DNA of 64,000 bases from Monodelphis domestica (GCF_027887165.1 NC_077227.1:71169752-71233751); one strand, 5' to 3'. Positions 11,125 to 22,774 are shown, numbered from the stretch's first letter. Program-made: numbers and translations. The notes: a model not told the origin generated them from the sequence alone.

Positions 11125-11290
11125 TGACCAGGCCTTTTAATCTCATCTAATCAACATCCTTCCACACTTTATAGATGAAGAAACTGGTCAAGAAATGACT
11201 CATCTCTCATGCAGGTAGTTACTAGCAGAGACAGCATTTGAACCCAGGTCCTTCTATTCCAAATCCAAAGCTCTTTCCATAATATCATAT
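11125..11290 (+). repeat. MIR SINE
   Basis: TTTATAGATGAAGAAACTGG, then GCATTTGAACCCAGGTCCTT. Confidence 0.65.
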
Positions 11291-11508
11291 AGCTTCTTCT
11301 TCTTTCCTATCTTTTTGCAATTTTAACTAATAGCAAACTCAGTTTGTCCACTCTGATTCAAGAAGCAGAATGGCATGGTTGGGGGGGGGAATAAAGAAGG
11401 TTTTTTTTTTTTTTGAAAGGTGGATATAATAAGAATTAAAAGTTAAGGGGAAAGGTACAAGAGAGGGAATCCCATTACTAGTATTTAGCCTACAGGGCTT
11501 TAAAAAAG

Positions 11509-11707
11509 AAGCTGGGTGGCTCAGTGGATTGAAAGCCAGGCCTAGAGACAGGAGGTCCTAGGTTCAAATCTGGCCTCAGACACTTCCCAACTGTGTGACC
11601 CTGGGCAAGTCACTTGACCCCCATTGCCTAGCCCTTACCACTCTTCTACCTTGGAACCAATACACAGTATTGACTCCAAGATGGAAGGTAAGGGTTAAAA
11701 AAAAAAA
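11509..11707 (+). repeat. WSINE1-like SINE, full length
   Basis: A tRNA-type head with an A box (TGGCTCAGTGG) and B box (GGTTCAAATCT), the middle TGACCCTGGGCAAGTCACTT and the tail CAAGATGGAAGGTAAGGGTT plus poly-A. It is among the least diverged copies here. Confidence 0.93.
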
Positions 11708-11709
11708 GA

Positions 11710-12435
11710 TGTGTATGTATGAAAATATTTATGGAAGCCTGTTTGTAATGACAAAATAACTGTAAATAACACAGCAATGATTAGGAAAACCGCTCAATAG
11801 ATAGTTATATTTGAATGTAATGTATTGTATTATATTATTAGAAATGATAAATATCAGAAATATAAAGAAAATAAGGGAAATATATAAATATATGAAAGAG
11901 AATAAGAATAATAGATACTAAGATTACATAAAAAAATAAAAGCCACAAACTCAAGAAAAAAGTCAAAGTAAAACAAATCCAAAGAGGATTCAAAAGCAGA
12001 GGATGTTTATGTTAGTGCACATATACAATTTAGATATTTTAAAGCAAATTGTAAACAATGTGGAGTCTATAGTTTTGCACATAATTTTTTATGCATTTGT
12101 TGATTTAGATGTTTTCTATTGTTGGTGGTAGTTACTGAATATATAATTAAAATTGAAAAAAAAGAAAGTACTGCATGAAATGATGAATAATGAAATGAGC
12201 ACAACCAAGAGAACATTATACACAGTAATAGAAATATTGTTTTAAGAATGACTTATGTATGTCCACCTCCAGATAAAGAACTGATAAATAGAAATAAGCA
12301 AGACATAATTTTATATATGCATATATCTTTTTGTCAAATGAAGCCTCCAATGCAGGGAGAGGAGGCCTGGAGGGAGATACATGGGACTTTCAGTGTAGGG
12401 AATAAACAAATCAATTTAAAAATAAAGAAAAGGAG
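11710..12435 (+). mobile_element. 5'-truncated L1
   Basis: The 3' part of L1: a degraded end of ORF2 (CTGTTTGTAATGACAAAATA), then GAGAACATTATACACAGTAA, CCACCTCCAGATAAAGAACT and a G-rich block near 12350-12390. An AT-rich stretch (11850-12150) is expanded or inserted. No intact frame. Confidence 0.65.
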
Positions 12436-12997
12436 ACTTACTAATAGAGACTGATTGAATGATCAGAATTATTGGTATGCTAGAGTTCCTTACTAGAAAG
12501 TCAGAGGGACTCTGGCTGAGCTGCTCCCTTCTTACTCTCCACTTCACCTGAGGATATTTTTTCACTTCATCTGCCCCTTTCCTCAGCAGTCCAATGGGAG
12601 CTCTTTCTCCCTCTAGGGTAAGGTGGGTGGCTCACATGTGGCAGAGCTGGAGGGTAGTGGAATGCTTGGGCTACTCCCCTCTCCTTCTCCACCTGTGCTT
12701 GAGGACATTTCCCACTTCACTGGTCCCTTTGCCCAGCAGAACGGGGGTACTTCCTCCCCTGTCTGGGGTAGGGTGGCAAGGGGAGGGGAGTGTGTGGCAC
12801 TTGGTCTCTGTGAGGGAAGGCCACAATAAGAGGTTTCTAAAAGAGTTGCCATCACTGGTATAGGGTGAAAGAAAAGAGAAAGTAAATCCATTTTTGGATC
12901 AGTAATATATCCCATGTATAGACATATCTGGACATAGCTATAGTCTAACCCAATCATGCATTTTTTTCCACTAAGAAATCACTTTTATCTAAGAGCT
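12436..12997. other. No recognised element
   Basis: A CTCCC-rich patch at 12590-12800 gives several overlapping open frames on both strands, none with family motifs. The sequence at 12510-12615 and 12630-12745 shows an imperfect local repeat (CTCCACTTCACCTGAGGATA versus a similar block near 12685). Confidence 0.4.
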
Positions 12998-13260
12998 TGC
13001 ATAACAATAATTATAGAAAGCATAGTGTTTTGAGGTTTGCAAAACAATTTAAATCTTATCTTGTTTGATTCTTAAAAGAGCCATGGGAGGTAAGTGCTAT
13101 TATCACCCTCATTTTATAAATGGAGAAACCTAGGCTGAGAAATGTTATGTGAATTGCCCAGAGTCAGGCAGCTATTTTAAGTGTTTGAAGCAGGATTCAA
13201 ACTTGGGTCTTGTAGTCTCCAATTCCAGCACTCTACCCATTTTGCCACCTTATTGCCTCT
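12998..13260 (+). repeat. Ther1/MIR-type SINE, near full length
   Basis: GTGTTTTGAGGTTTGCAAAA, TATTATCACCCTCATTTTAT and GATTCAAACTTGGGTCTTGT are in the expected order. Confidence 0.8.
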
Positions 13261-13811
13261 AGCAAATATTGAACATGTGTGTAAACTCAGACTATGTCTT
13301 GGTTTATTCACCATATCTCTAAAGATAAGTTATTTCTTGGTCTTCCTCTTAACCAACCACAGACCTTCATTGAAGTTGCTGCCTTCTAACAATCTCTACT
13401 TTGGGCTCTTTTCAATTGGCCACTGATCATTATGTATATTGTGAACCTAAGGAAGCACATGAAAGCTATTGACTTGAGTGAGGCATGAGAAATGCAAAAA
13501 CAATTTGAGGAAGGCCTCTAGTCTGTTGAGCACATCTCAATGGAAGCTTTTTGGAAAGTTGTAGGTAAGAATTGTGCAAGATGAGAAGGTATGCCTCCAA
13601 TTCAGATGGACACAAGGAGACCCAAGCAGTAAGTCAATCATTAGAAAGCATGTATTTTTCTCCAGGTACTATACTAACCTCCGAGGATATCCAGAAAAAG
13701 CTAAAAGCTAAGGGAGCTTCTGCCTTAGGAGTTTTGAAGTCATTAAAATGGGGTCTCTATTTGGTTATTGTTAGAACTGAGTATGAAATATTACAGTTTA
13801 TATATTATGCC
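13261..13811. other. No recognised element
   Basis: AT-rich with a 96-codon open frame at 13572-13862 that runs into the next SINE; no motif. Confidence 0.4.
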
Positions 13812-13985
13812 ATAATATACATGGAGAGACACTGTGGTGTAATGGATACAGAGTTGACCTAGGAAGCCAGGGAGACTTGGATTGAAGGTACTACCTCTGG
13901 TACATGTTGGCTGTACAATTCGGGGCATACCACAACCTCATAATGCTTTAGGCAAAGTTCTAAACCTTCAGTATCAAGATCAATA
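13812..13985 (+). repeat. Old tRNA-headed SINE
   Basis: CACTGTGGTGTAATGGATAC (A-box region) and a gain of CCAGGGAGACTTGGATTGAA; strongly diverged. Confidence 0.5.
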
Positions 13986-14099
13986 CCAAAGTTGTCCAGA
14001 TGTGAAGATGAAGGGTCCAACCTGAATTCCTAAAGGCAATTCCCTCACCTTGATGTTCCCTATAGCATTGAAATTACAGGTTTAGTCCTACGCATACTC

Positions 14100-15124
14100 T
14101 GACCACACACACATGCATACCCTTCACATATGTGTATGTATATGTATGCATACACATATAGGAATACCTTTTTAATCTATGTGTCTATGTAATCTATATA
14201 TGTATATCTCTCTTGTATCTATCTGGTATCTATGCATCTATTTGGCTAATTTGCTTGTCTATCTAATCTATTTGTTATCTATGTAACTGTCTATGTATCT
14301 ATGCATCTAATCTATTTGTATATCTAATACATTTTCGTGTTTATTTTTATGTAATCTATGTATCTCTTTTGTATCTATGTAACTATCTATGTATCTATCT
14401 GGTATCTATGTATCTTTCTAATCTGTCTTTCTAATAGACTTGCCTGTTTATCTGTCTACCTCTGCCTCTCTTCCTAATCTATTGATCTAATCTATGTATG
14501 TATCTAATCTAGATGTGTAACTGTTAGATTTGCCTATCTAACCTATTTGCTATCTATGTATCTACCTATGTATCTGTCTATGTATATATTTGGTTTCTAT
14601 GTATCTTTCTAATTTATTTATCTAATAGATTTGTTTATCTGTCTGTGTCTCCGTCTCTCTATCTAATCTAATTATCTCTTTTTCATCTATGTATGTATGT
14701 ATCTATTCACCTATTTCTGTATCTACTAGGTTTTCTTGTTTAATCTATTTGCTATCTATGTATCTACCTATGTATCTATGTATATATTTGGTTTCTATGT
14801 ATCTTTCTAATTTGTTTGTCTATCTAATTGATTTGTCTGTTTATCTTTCTGTGTCTCTCTTTATCTAATCTAATTATCCTTTTCATTTCTGTGTGTATGT
14901 ATCTACTCACCTATTTCTGTATCTAATAGATTTTCTTGTTTAATCTGTTATCTATGTATCTATATTGTATCTATCCATGTATCTATCTGGTGTCTATGTA
15001 TCTTTCTATTTGTCTAATAAATTTGTCCTTTTATCTATTTGCCTATATCTGTTCCTCTCTCTATCTAATCTAATTACCTATTTATCTAATCTGTCTATAT
15101 ACATATGTATGTATCTACCTATCT
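14100..15124. repeat. Degenerate TATC/TATG satellite with higher-order unit
   Basis: About 1 kb of ATCTATG-type sequence. The landmark GGT(A/T)TCTATG(T/C)ATCT recurs at about 14225, 14401, 14592, 14790 and 14989, giving spacings of 176, 191, 198 and 199 bases. Other words (TCTAATCTAATTA, CACCTATTTCTGTATCTA) recur in the same order in the later units. Confidence 0.9.
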
Positions 15125-15225
15125 ACAAGTATTTATTAAGTGGTTCCTATGGTTTAGCATTGTTCTAAGTCCTGGGTATACAAAGAAATGTAAAGCCTCT
15201 CTTAGAATGTAAATTCTAAGAGGAG
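15125..15225 (+). repeat. Ancient interspersed repeat
   Basis: AGTATTTATTAAGTGGTTCC and TCCTGGGTATACAAAGAAAT match the family seen at 2225, 16135, 25340, 32465, 47280 and 56780. Confidence 0.5.
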
Positions 15226-15399
15226 AATGGGGTAGAGATGGGAAACATGCAAAGCAAATAATTATGTATATGTGATTTACATCCTTCTCAAAGAACTCGA
15301 GATGACTCACATTTTCTACTTCAAAATTGAATGTCATATTCAAGAGCACATTTATATCTTGGAGTTTTGCATAGGCAATTGTGATTATACTTTTCATAA

Positions 15400-15720
15400 C
15401 ACAACAAATGTACATGATAATCTCATAAGCTTTGGAGGTGGAAGGAACTCGACTGATCATTTAGGTCATTCTTTTTATTTTCCAGATAAGCTGAGCTCAT
15501 GAGAGGTCATGGCATAATCATAGAATCCTGGATTTAGAGTTGGATGGGACCTGGAGAGATCATTTTGTCTAAGGTTTCATTTCGTCTATGAGATACCTTG
15601 GGGAGAGAGAGGTGGAATGTCTTGTTCAAGGTCATAGACACAACAGGTAGCAGACAAAGGGCTGGGATCCAGGCCCTCTAATGTCAAATTCTTTTATCTT
15701 TCTCCTATGCCTCATTGCCT
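15400..15720 (+). repeat. Two MIR pieces
   Basis: A short piece (15425-15505) precedes a longer one with ATAGAATCCTGGATTTAGAG, GGTCATAGACACAACAGGTA and a CCTCATTGCCTC end. Confidence 0.55.
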
Positions 15721-16134
15721 CATTCTGTAACAATATGTATATGTGGATGTAGGTTGTTTTAGAGAAATGACTTCGTACATCTCATGTTAATCAGATTCTT
15801 TGCTTTAGACCATATTTTAGGCCCTTGACAAGGAAGCCATCTCTTCCTTTGATATTTTCCCACTCAGAAATACATCTAGATGACCATCATACCAGACCAT
15901 GATACCACTGAATGTTTTTGGAGGTTTCCATAGTGACTGTTAATATTGTGGTTGCTGTGGTCACAGCCCCAGATGTCCTAGATTCCCAAAATGATTATAC
16001 AGTTGAACATTTATAACATTCCCAGGCTAAGTCTGGGTCTATGATTGAGGACTATGTCTATCCAAAATCCTGCTAAACTGGATTTAAATGAGAATGAGAA
16101 TCTTAAAAAGATACCTTGGGATGGGGCGGGGGGA
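15721..16134. other. No recognised element
   Basis: Single-copy-looking DNA without open frames of note. Confidence 0.45.
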
Positions 16135-16265
16135 TCACATTTATTCATTCAATGAAGGTTTAGCGAATGCTTACTGTGTGCAAAACCCTGTGGGGGATAC
16201 TGTGTGTATGGGGGCATGAAGAAGTATAAGAAATAGTCTGACATTAGGGAATTCGCAACCAAAAT
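16135..16265 (+). repeat. Ancient interspersed repeat
   Basis: ATGAAGGTTTAGCGAATGCT, then ACTGTGTGCAAAACCCTGTG and an AGGGAATTCGCAAC block. Confidence 0.4.
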
Positions 16266-16797
16266 CAGTAAACAAAGCACATATGAAAAGTTAAATAAAA
16301 ATGTTGTGGAAAGGTCAGGTATTGCTTTGAGTTCTCATTATCTACTGATGAGGACTTAATTTAGGCATCTCTTTGATAAGGTAAGAATTCCTTGACTTAT
16401 TTATGATATACATTACATTGAGGATAATAAATTGATTCCACCTAGAGAGGTGACCAGTTTTGGCAGTAGGTCACTGAAGAAGTGACCAGGTTATGTAGTC
16501 AGTGATGAATGACATACGATACCAAGACTAATGGCAGAGAAAATCACTCCAGAAGCCAGACGATCCCCCTTGGTGGAGAGAATAGAGCATACTTGCCATG
16601 AAATCCAAAGGATTAGATCTTTTACAAAAAGGCATCTCATATTCATCCACATATGAAGATTTTTCAGGATTTCTTAGATGTAAATATATATATATATATT
16701 TATATATATAAACCCTCTTATAATAGCCATCTTATAAGAATTTCGTTTTCAGAAAACCTGAGTATAATTATTTTAGGGATTTGATTTTTTAATAAGG
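16266..16797. other. Unassigned, with a TA tract
   Basis: Nothing recognised apart from an alternating TA stretch at 16684-16711. Confidence 0.5.
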
Positions 16798-16881
16798 ATA
16801 TACTTTCCTAACTAGGTGGGAAAATGACAGTCTGATAAAATCTATGGTTTCCTCATAAGAAATTAAAAAAAATCATATTTG
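16798..16881 (+). mobile_element. hAT-like MITE remnant 2, left part
   Basis: GACAGTCTGATAAAATCTAT and GGTTTCCTCATAAGAA correspond to the family's left-half words. It is interrupted by the next SINE. Confidence 0.5.
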
Positions 16882-17080
16882 AGGGCCAGCTAGATGGCTT
16901 GATAGATTGAGAGTCAGGCCTAGAGACAAGAGGTTCTGGTTTCAAACCTGGCCTCAGCCACTTCCAGCATGGTGACTGAGTAAATCACTTAACCCCCCAT
17001 TGTCTAGCCCTTACTACCCTTCTGCCTTAGAACCAAAACACACAATTGTTTCTAAGACAGAAGGTAAGGGTTTTTTTTTT
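16882..17080 (+). repeat. WSINE1-like SINE inserted in MITE
   Basis: Head GGCCAGCTAGATGGCTTGAT, B box GGTTTCAAACC, tail GACAGAAGGTAAGGG plus poly-T run. Confidence 0.88.
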
Positions 17081-17081
17081 A

Positions 17082-17235
17082 AGTCCTAATTTAAGGAAAT
17101 GCTTAATTTCAGTTAGAATTTAATGAAAATTAAAAATGTAATCTTTACCCCTTTCATGTTCCAAGACTTCCTAAAATCTATCCATAGTTGGACATTGGTT
17201 TAGAACCCTACAGATAAAAATATCTTCAATAATAT
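17082..17235 (+). mobile_element. hAT-like MITE remnant 2, right part
   Basis: GGAAATGCTTAATTTCAGTT and TAATGAAAATTAAAAATGTA, ending near GGTTTAGAACCC. Confidence 0.5.
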
Positions 17236-17466
17236 TAATCTTCAATTTGTATCATTTCAATAGTTATACAAGCAGTAAGAACAGAGGAAGATTTGTCACT
17301 TTGCTGTCATTTTCTTGGCTGACTTCTTTCAAACTTTTCTATAACGCTCAAGTTCTGCCTTTATGAGGCGCAGAATGATGAATGATGCATTTTATTTCCC
17401 CTCCAATGTGATTGAAAATAAAATAATAATAAACAAAAACCTTCCAGAAGTTAATTTTTAAACAGG

Positions 17467-17472
17467 TTTATT
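17467..17472 (-). terminator. Candidate distal polyadenylation signal
   Basis: AATAAA on the minus strand, followed downstream (17380-17440) by a T-rich stretch as expected for a cleavage-site environment. It is the last signal before the sequence becomes repeat-dominated. Confidence 0.45.
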
Positions 17473-17538
17473 GCTGGCTTTTAATCCGTAAGAATATGTT
17501 ATATTGTAATATTGGATTTCAGATACACTTTCCCACAT

Positions 17539-17544
17539 TTTATT
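17539..17544 (-). terminator. Second candidate polyadenylation signal
   Basis: AATAAA on the minus strand, 72 bases upstream of the distal one. Closely spaced duplicate signals are common at mammalian 3' ends. Confidence 0.35.
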
Positions 17545-18939
17545 GTGGTCCTGTTGCCACAGAGTTTCACAGAAATGAATGGCAGACACACAATCACATT
17601 CAATGGTTGCACAATTCTAATGTGGAAACAGCAAGTTAAATTCAGAAAGCTGTACATATACCTTCCTTTCAAACCAACGACGTCCTGTAAACCACTTTCT
17701 GTTCCTTCCCCAAAGTCCAAGACTTTAAGACAACAGCTCTTTCCTTCCACTGTTCAGCCTGACATCCCACTGTCATTCTTTTTTTTTTTTGCCTTGAGAA
17801 CTTATGCTTCTTGAAATGATCTGCACGATACACTCTTCCTCTTATCCCTAAAAGACCAAGCTTTCCTAGCTATCTTTTTAAAGCATTAAATGAGTGGATC
17901 TTCTGGATTTCCTATTTCTACTGTGCTAGGCATTACTTATAAGCATAGACTGATATACACTAAGAATACTAGAACATACCATGGCCTTCCCCATCCCCCA
18001 TCCCTTTCCCATAACTGCGGAGGACCTGGAACATGCCACTTTGGACTATACTGGCTTTTGCCTGCATGCATGGTATGCCGAGCCACCTGTAAGCCATCCA
18101 CCATAAGCCCCTTGTAATAAATTACTCTAACTGTCCAGCAGTAAAGCAAAAATGCTCTGTTCCTCCATGTAAAAAAATTATCAATATTTACAGAAGGGGG
18201 AAAGAGTTGCTTTTTATAAAAAACAAAAGCCAAGCTCCCCCAGACTCCAAAGTTAGGGATCACATTCTATGAAGAATAACAGGAAGTAAGGTTTAGGGTT
18301 GACTTTACTTTTTTAAAGCCAGTGCGAATGGGCTTGTTATGAAACTCACTAGGTAGTTCCTTGCCATTCAAGCAGAGAGCTCCCCTCATGAAAAAGACAT
18401 TCAGGCCCCAACACCCACTAGCAAATGCTCTGAATCCAGGGCAAAGAATTCTCTGAAATGTTAGAACATACACTGTTCTACCAGCTGACTCCTCAAGAGT
18501 TTTGGGAGTTGCAACTATGGCTCCCCTCCATTTTGAGAAGTGAAAACCAAACCCCAGTTAAGTGCCACGTCAGGATGACAAGGCAAGGTTGAGAGAGCCC
18601 CGGCCTCCAGGTCCAGAGGCTGGCGCTTTATCGGTCTGCCTCAGTGCTTGCCATTGGGCATGGGGTCCAAGGAGAGCATTTGCTTTGGTGTGTACTTGAA
18701 AAAGCCAGTCCACATGTGGGAAGGGCTTCAGGACACATTCAACTTCACGTGTACATTAAAACAAACCTCTAATTTGTCCAGACATCTTTAAGTGTGGACT
18801 CTGAGCCATCACGAACCCTATGATTGGTCACTTGAAGAAACCAAAGGGGATTCTGTTGCAAAAGTAATGCAAAGTTATAACCTTAAGAAACTGCAGTGGA
18901 ATACCTCTAGTTAGGCAAATTTAAAGCCAAAGAAGGTGT

Positions 18940-19110
18940 AGGAACATAGATCTAGACCTGGAAGGGGTCTCAGAAGTCATCTAGGCCAACTCACTCATTT
19001 TACAGATGAGGGAACTAAGATGAGGCTCAGAGAGGTTGACTTGTCCAAGGTCATATAGGTAGTAAGTCCCAGAAGGGGCACTCCAGAACCAAAGCTTTTA
19101 CCATTTATCA
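18940..19110 (+). repeat. MIR SINE, antisense to the 3' UTR
   Basis: GAACATAGATCTAGACCTGG, CATTTTACAGATGAGGGAAC and GAGGTTGACTTGTCCAAGGT are classic MIR blocks. Confidence 0.8.
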
Positions 19111-19298
19111 TGAACCAGGAAACAACAGACAAAGTCTTCTCCAAGCAATAACCAAGTTGATCTGACATCCTGAGGTTCTGATTGGGGTTTCCCTCTGTCC
19201 TCCTCCCCTTGTCACCCACACCTTCAGGGAGCCAGCAACATGGAGGCAATAATGTTTCTGCAATTACCTGCACTCCCTCCAAAAAATGCCATCACTGT

Positions 19299-19304
19299 TT
19301 TATT
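19299..19304 (-). terminator. Candidate proximal polyadenylation signal
   Basis: AATAAA on the minus strand. It would give a 3' UTR of about 1.7 kb. A further AATAAA lies at 19523-19528 but inside a SINE-derived piece. Confidence 0.25.
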
Positions 19305-19514
19305 GCTTTTCATTTAGCTAGAACCCTTTCTGTAAGAGATCCAAGGTCCTGTACAAGCAAAGAAGCATAACTCTCACAAGGCCGGGGGCAGGTTGGTAGG
19401 TAAATTAGATGTCTGTAACTATTTTGAGGAATATGAGGGAAGAGAAGGAGGAAGGTGATAGGAACTAATCTGCGCAGCTTTAGGCTGAGTGTTAAAAGGG
19501 ATAGTAGAGAAGAG

Positions 19515-19610
19515 AACATGCATTTATTAAGTGCCAACTATGTGCCAGGCACACACTAAGTGCTTTACAAATATTATCTCATTCAAATGTGATGGGCAAG
19601 GAGCCAATCT
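19515..19610 (+). repeat. Ther1-type fragment
   Basis: CATTTATTAAGTGCCAACTA, then GTGCTTTACAAATATTATCT. Confidence 0.6.
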
Positions 19611-21005
19611 CATTTAGCCAAGACTTGCCCTTTGGATGTGGAAAGCTGTGATAGTGTGGACAAGCTGAGAAGAAAGAAGAGAATCTTGAGTCCCCTTGTG
19701 AGGAAGGGTTATTGTGCCGCAAGTGGGGATTTCCATTGGAAATAATGACTCACAGACATGGTTACTTGAAGGCATGAAGTCAGTTTGTCCTAGATGCCCC
19801 TGCCAATAGCACGTGCATGTACATTATATACATACCATACCAGCAAAACATAAAAAAAGAAAAAATGGGAAGATCATATCATTTCTACAACTACACAACT
19901 AATACAAACGATGCTGTCTAAAAAAAAAACACAAACATACACACAAACAAAACCAAACACATTCAGATTTGTACTTTGCCCTGCAGAGAAACTCCTTCTG
20001 ATATGGTATAAATATAACATACGAGACTAGGAAGTTTAACTTATCAAGATTCATTCGGGATGATGGGGTGCAGCTCATTTGTGGCTTTGCCTTCCTGGAC
20101 CACTCCTGAATCACTCCACGTCATCCCACGTCAGAAAATTTTGGTATATTTGTATGCATGGGGCGACACCAGGTACTCTCCCCCTTAACATACGCACGCT
20201 TATGAGGATAATGTGCTCTGACATAGAACTACCCTTTCCCAGAAAGCCCGCTTTCTTTGAAGGTGGCCAAGGATAAAAATCAAGGAAAGGACTTGCTGCT
20301 TTCTTCTATCAGCCACCCACCAATGGAACTGAAAACGATTGTGGATCGAGGCCAAATTGGATCAAAGTTGAGGGCTTGGATGTGGTTTCAGAAGTTTGAA
20401 TTAATATAATATCTCTGTAGTTGGAAAGAGGGCAGAATCAATGCCATCCAATTCACCCTATAGAGGGGCATGCTGCCCTGTACCACATGAAGAATTCTTG
20501 ATCATGCCAACAGAAACTGGGCACGTGGAACAAGGGAGAAAAGAGGGTCGATAGGACTGACCTGAAAAGATTTGGGGAGAGAAGTATTCTCTTTGTGTGA
20601 AGGAGAAATGGTTGTTTCATTCGCAGCTCAAAGAGCTTTTCTGATCCTTCCAAGGAAAGCAGACCCTGTTAATTTCTGAATGCTCTATTCTGAATTGTGA
20701 ATAAAGAGGAAAGATTAGGAGTGGATGAGTCATCCAGGTATATAAATGACTTAATTGAGTATATCTAGGGACCTAGGCACCCACATATACATCAGAGCAG
20801 ATACCTGGATTTATCTACTGATAAATCCACTCAATGTACATGATATATAAAAATATTTCATATAGTAAATTGATGTGGTAATTTTGCTTTGTTTTTTGCT
20901 GACCAGCAACAAATTCCAATATTTTTCAGCTGTAAACCAAGACTCAATAAATATGTTGAGTTCAGCAAAGAACTGGGTTTTGTCGATCTTGGTTCCTCTG
21001 GAATT

Positions 21006-21242
21006 TTAAAAGTCAGGCTGAGGGGGTGGGCGGGATGGTGGGGGTCCTGGGGGGAGGCGAGCAGGAGGCGGAACAGGAGGCAGCTGCCTGGAAGGAGGCT
21101 GGAGAGATGTCGGAGGAGGAGGAGGGCCCCGGGGGGCATTGTTGAGGGGGACGCTCTCATGGCTGGGTGGTGATCTTGGTGGTGGTTTGAAGGCAGTTGG
21201 TTTGCCATCAGACTTTACACGAGTGAAGTTGATACATCTTCC
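21006..21242 (-). CDS. ANTXRL: ANTXR terminal coding exon: proline-rich C-terminus
   Basis: The exon holds 78 codons plus the TAA stop at 21006-21008. It opens GRCINFTRVK, the family signature that follows the cytoplasmic domain; its Cys is also a conserved palmitoylation-type position. The remaining 68 residues are about 45% proline, with PLNNAPRGPPPPP and a final PPPSRPPPQPDF. ANTXR1 also has PLNNA and a PPPSRPPP ending, whereas ANTXR2 stops shortly after RCINF. The last residue, Phe, differs from the ANTXR1 ending and resembles ANTXRL as I recall it. Proline runs of this kind often bind SH3, WW or EVH1 modules; that role is an inference. The acceptor is CCCAACAG (21243-21250). Local GC is high. 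Confidence 0.94.
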   Translation of the reverse strand, partial: GRCINFTRVKSDGKPTAFKPPPRSPPSHESVPLNNAPRGPPPPPTSLQPPSRQLPPVPPPARLPPGPPPSRPPPQPDF

Positions 21243-21414
21243 CTGTTGGGGAGAGAAAAAACCAATAGTCAATGAAAATGAATCAGGAATTAGTAATTGC
21301 TACAGTGCTAATTGTGAGTGGTATACAGAAGTGGTTAATAACCTGTAGGCCCTGTTTTCCTGGAGTAAGGCAGAAGTAGGGCCAGTAGGGTTATTGTGAA
21401 TGCTAAGGTATTTT

Positions 21415-22745
21415 AAAAATCATTCAATTTTATTCATTTTATTTTTTCCATATTATTCACTTTTGTAAATGAGCAATTTATAAAACTCAAATCCCAAAAC
21501 ATAAACCCAAATAAACAATTGAAAAATTGTATGCTTTCATTTGCATTTTGACTCTCTGGAGGGGGATAGCATTCTTTGTCCTAAGTCCCTCAGAATTGTC
21601 CTGAATCTTTGTATTGCTGAGAGTAGTGAAGTCTATCACAATTGATCATTCCACAACATTGCGGTTACTGTATACAATATTCTCCTGGTTCTGCATATTT
21701 CCCTCTGCATCCACTCATTAAAGTCTTTCTGAGATTATACATTACTTGTGCATCATTACTTACAGCACAATAGTATTCATATATGTCATATACCACAATT
21801 TTTGAGCCATTCCCCAATTGATGGACACCCCCTTGATTTCCAATTCTTTGCCACTTCAGAAAGAGCTGCTATAAATATTTTTGTTCAAGTAGGTCTCCCC
21901 TCTTCATTTTAAAAATTTCTTTAGAATTTAGACCTACTATTGGATCAAAGGGTATACATTGTTTTATAGCCCTTTGGTCACGGTTCCAAATTGCCAGAAT
22001 GTTTGGATCAGTTCATAGCTCCACCAACAATGCATTAGTGTCCCAATTTTGCCACATTCTCTCCAACAATTATTATTTTCCTTTGCTGTTATATTGGCCA
22101 ATCTGATAGTGTGAGGTTGTCACTCAGAGTTGTTTTAATTGGAATTTCTCTAATCAAGAGGTATTTGGAACATTTTTTTAATATGATTATAGATAGCTCT
22201 GATTTCTTCATCTGAAAACTGCTTATTCATATCTTTTGATGATTTGTCATTTGGGGAATGAATTGTATTCTTATAAATCTGATTTGTTCTTCATATATTT
22301 GACAAATGACAACTTTATCAGTGAAATTTGTTACAAATTTTCCCCCAGTTTGTATTTCCCTTCTAATCTTGGTTGCGTGGATTTTGTTTGTACAAAACCT
22401 TTTAAATTAATATAATAAAAATATTCATTTTACATCTTATAATGTTTTCTATCTTTTGCTTGGTCTTAAATTCTTCCCTTTCTCCTAGATCTGACAGGTA
22501 AACTGTTCTATGTACCCCTAATTTATTCCATTGATCCACCCTTCTCTTTCTTAGTACCAGATTATTTTGATGATCACTGCTTTATAGTACTGTATAAGAA
22601 CTGGTACTGCTGGGCCACCTGCTTTCACAGTTTTTTTTATTATTCCCCTTGATATTCTTGATATTTTGTTCTTCCAGATGCATTTTTTTCTTGTTCTATA
22701 GTTTTTTGGAAGTTTGATTGTTAGGGCACTGATATTTCTTTAAAA
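21415..22745 (-). mobile_element. 5'-truncated L1, degraded
   Basis: On the minus strand this is the end of L1 ORF2 and the L1 3' UTR. The layout parallels eutherian L1 antisense text: GCTTTATAGTACTGTATAAG, AGTTTGTATTTCCCTTCTAA, GAATTTCTCTAATCAAGAGG, GAGCTGCTATAAATATTTTT. Many stops and indels make it a fossil. It lies just inside the long intron next to the terminal coding exon. Confidence 0.8.
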
Positions 22746-22774
22746 CCTAGATCTGTGATTTATTGTAACAAAGC

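Larger units (their letters stand above)
17450..21005 (-). other. ANTXRL: Probable 3' UTR of the ANTXR gene
   Basis: After the stop codon about 3.5 kb of mostly non-repetitive sequence runs to a pair of AATAAA signals near 17.5 kb. It contains one antisense MIR (18940-19110) and one ancient SINE piece (19515-19610). A 3' UTR of several kb would suit the ANTXR family, but the exact end is inferred from signal positions and repeat density. Earlier ends near 19.3 or 19.5 kb are possible. Confidence 0.5.

Noticed and set aside
11509..11640. tRNA-like A and B boxes in several places
   Set aside because: They are the pol III promoters of SINE heads; no cloverleaf with acceptor stem and anticodon loop of a real tRNA gene was seen.
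14100..15124. Possible CRISPR-like array because of regular spacing
   Set aside because: The repeat words are degenerate tetranucleotide DNA, the spacers are not unique, and the context is a mammalian genome.
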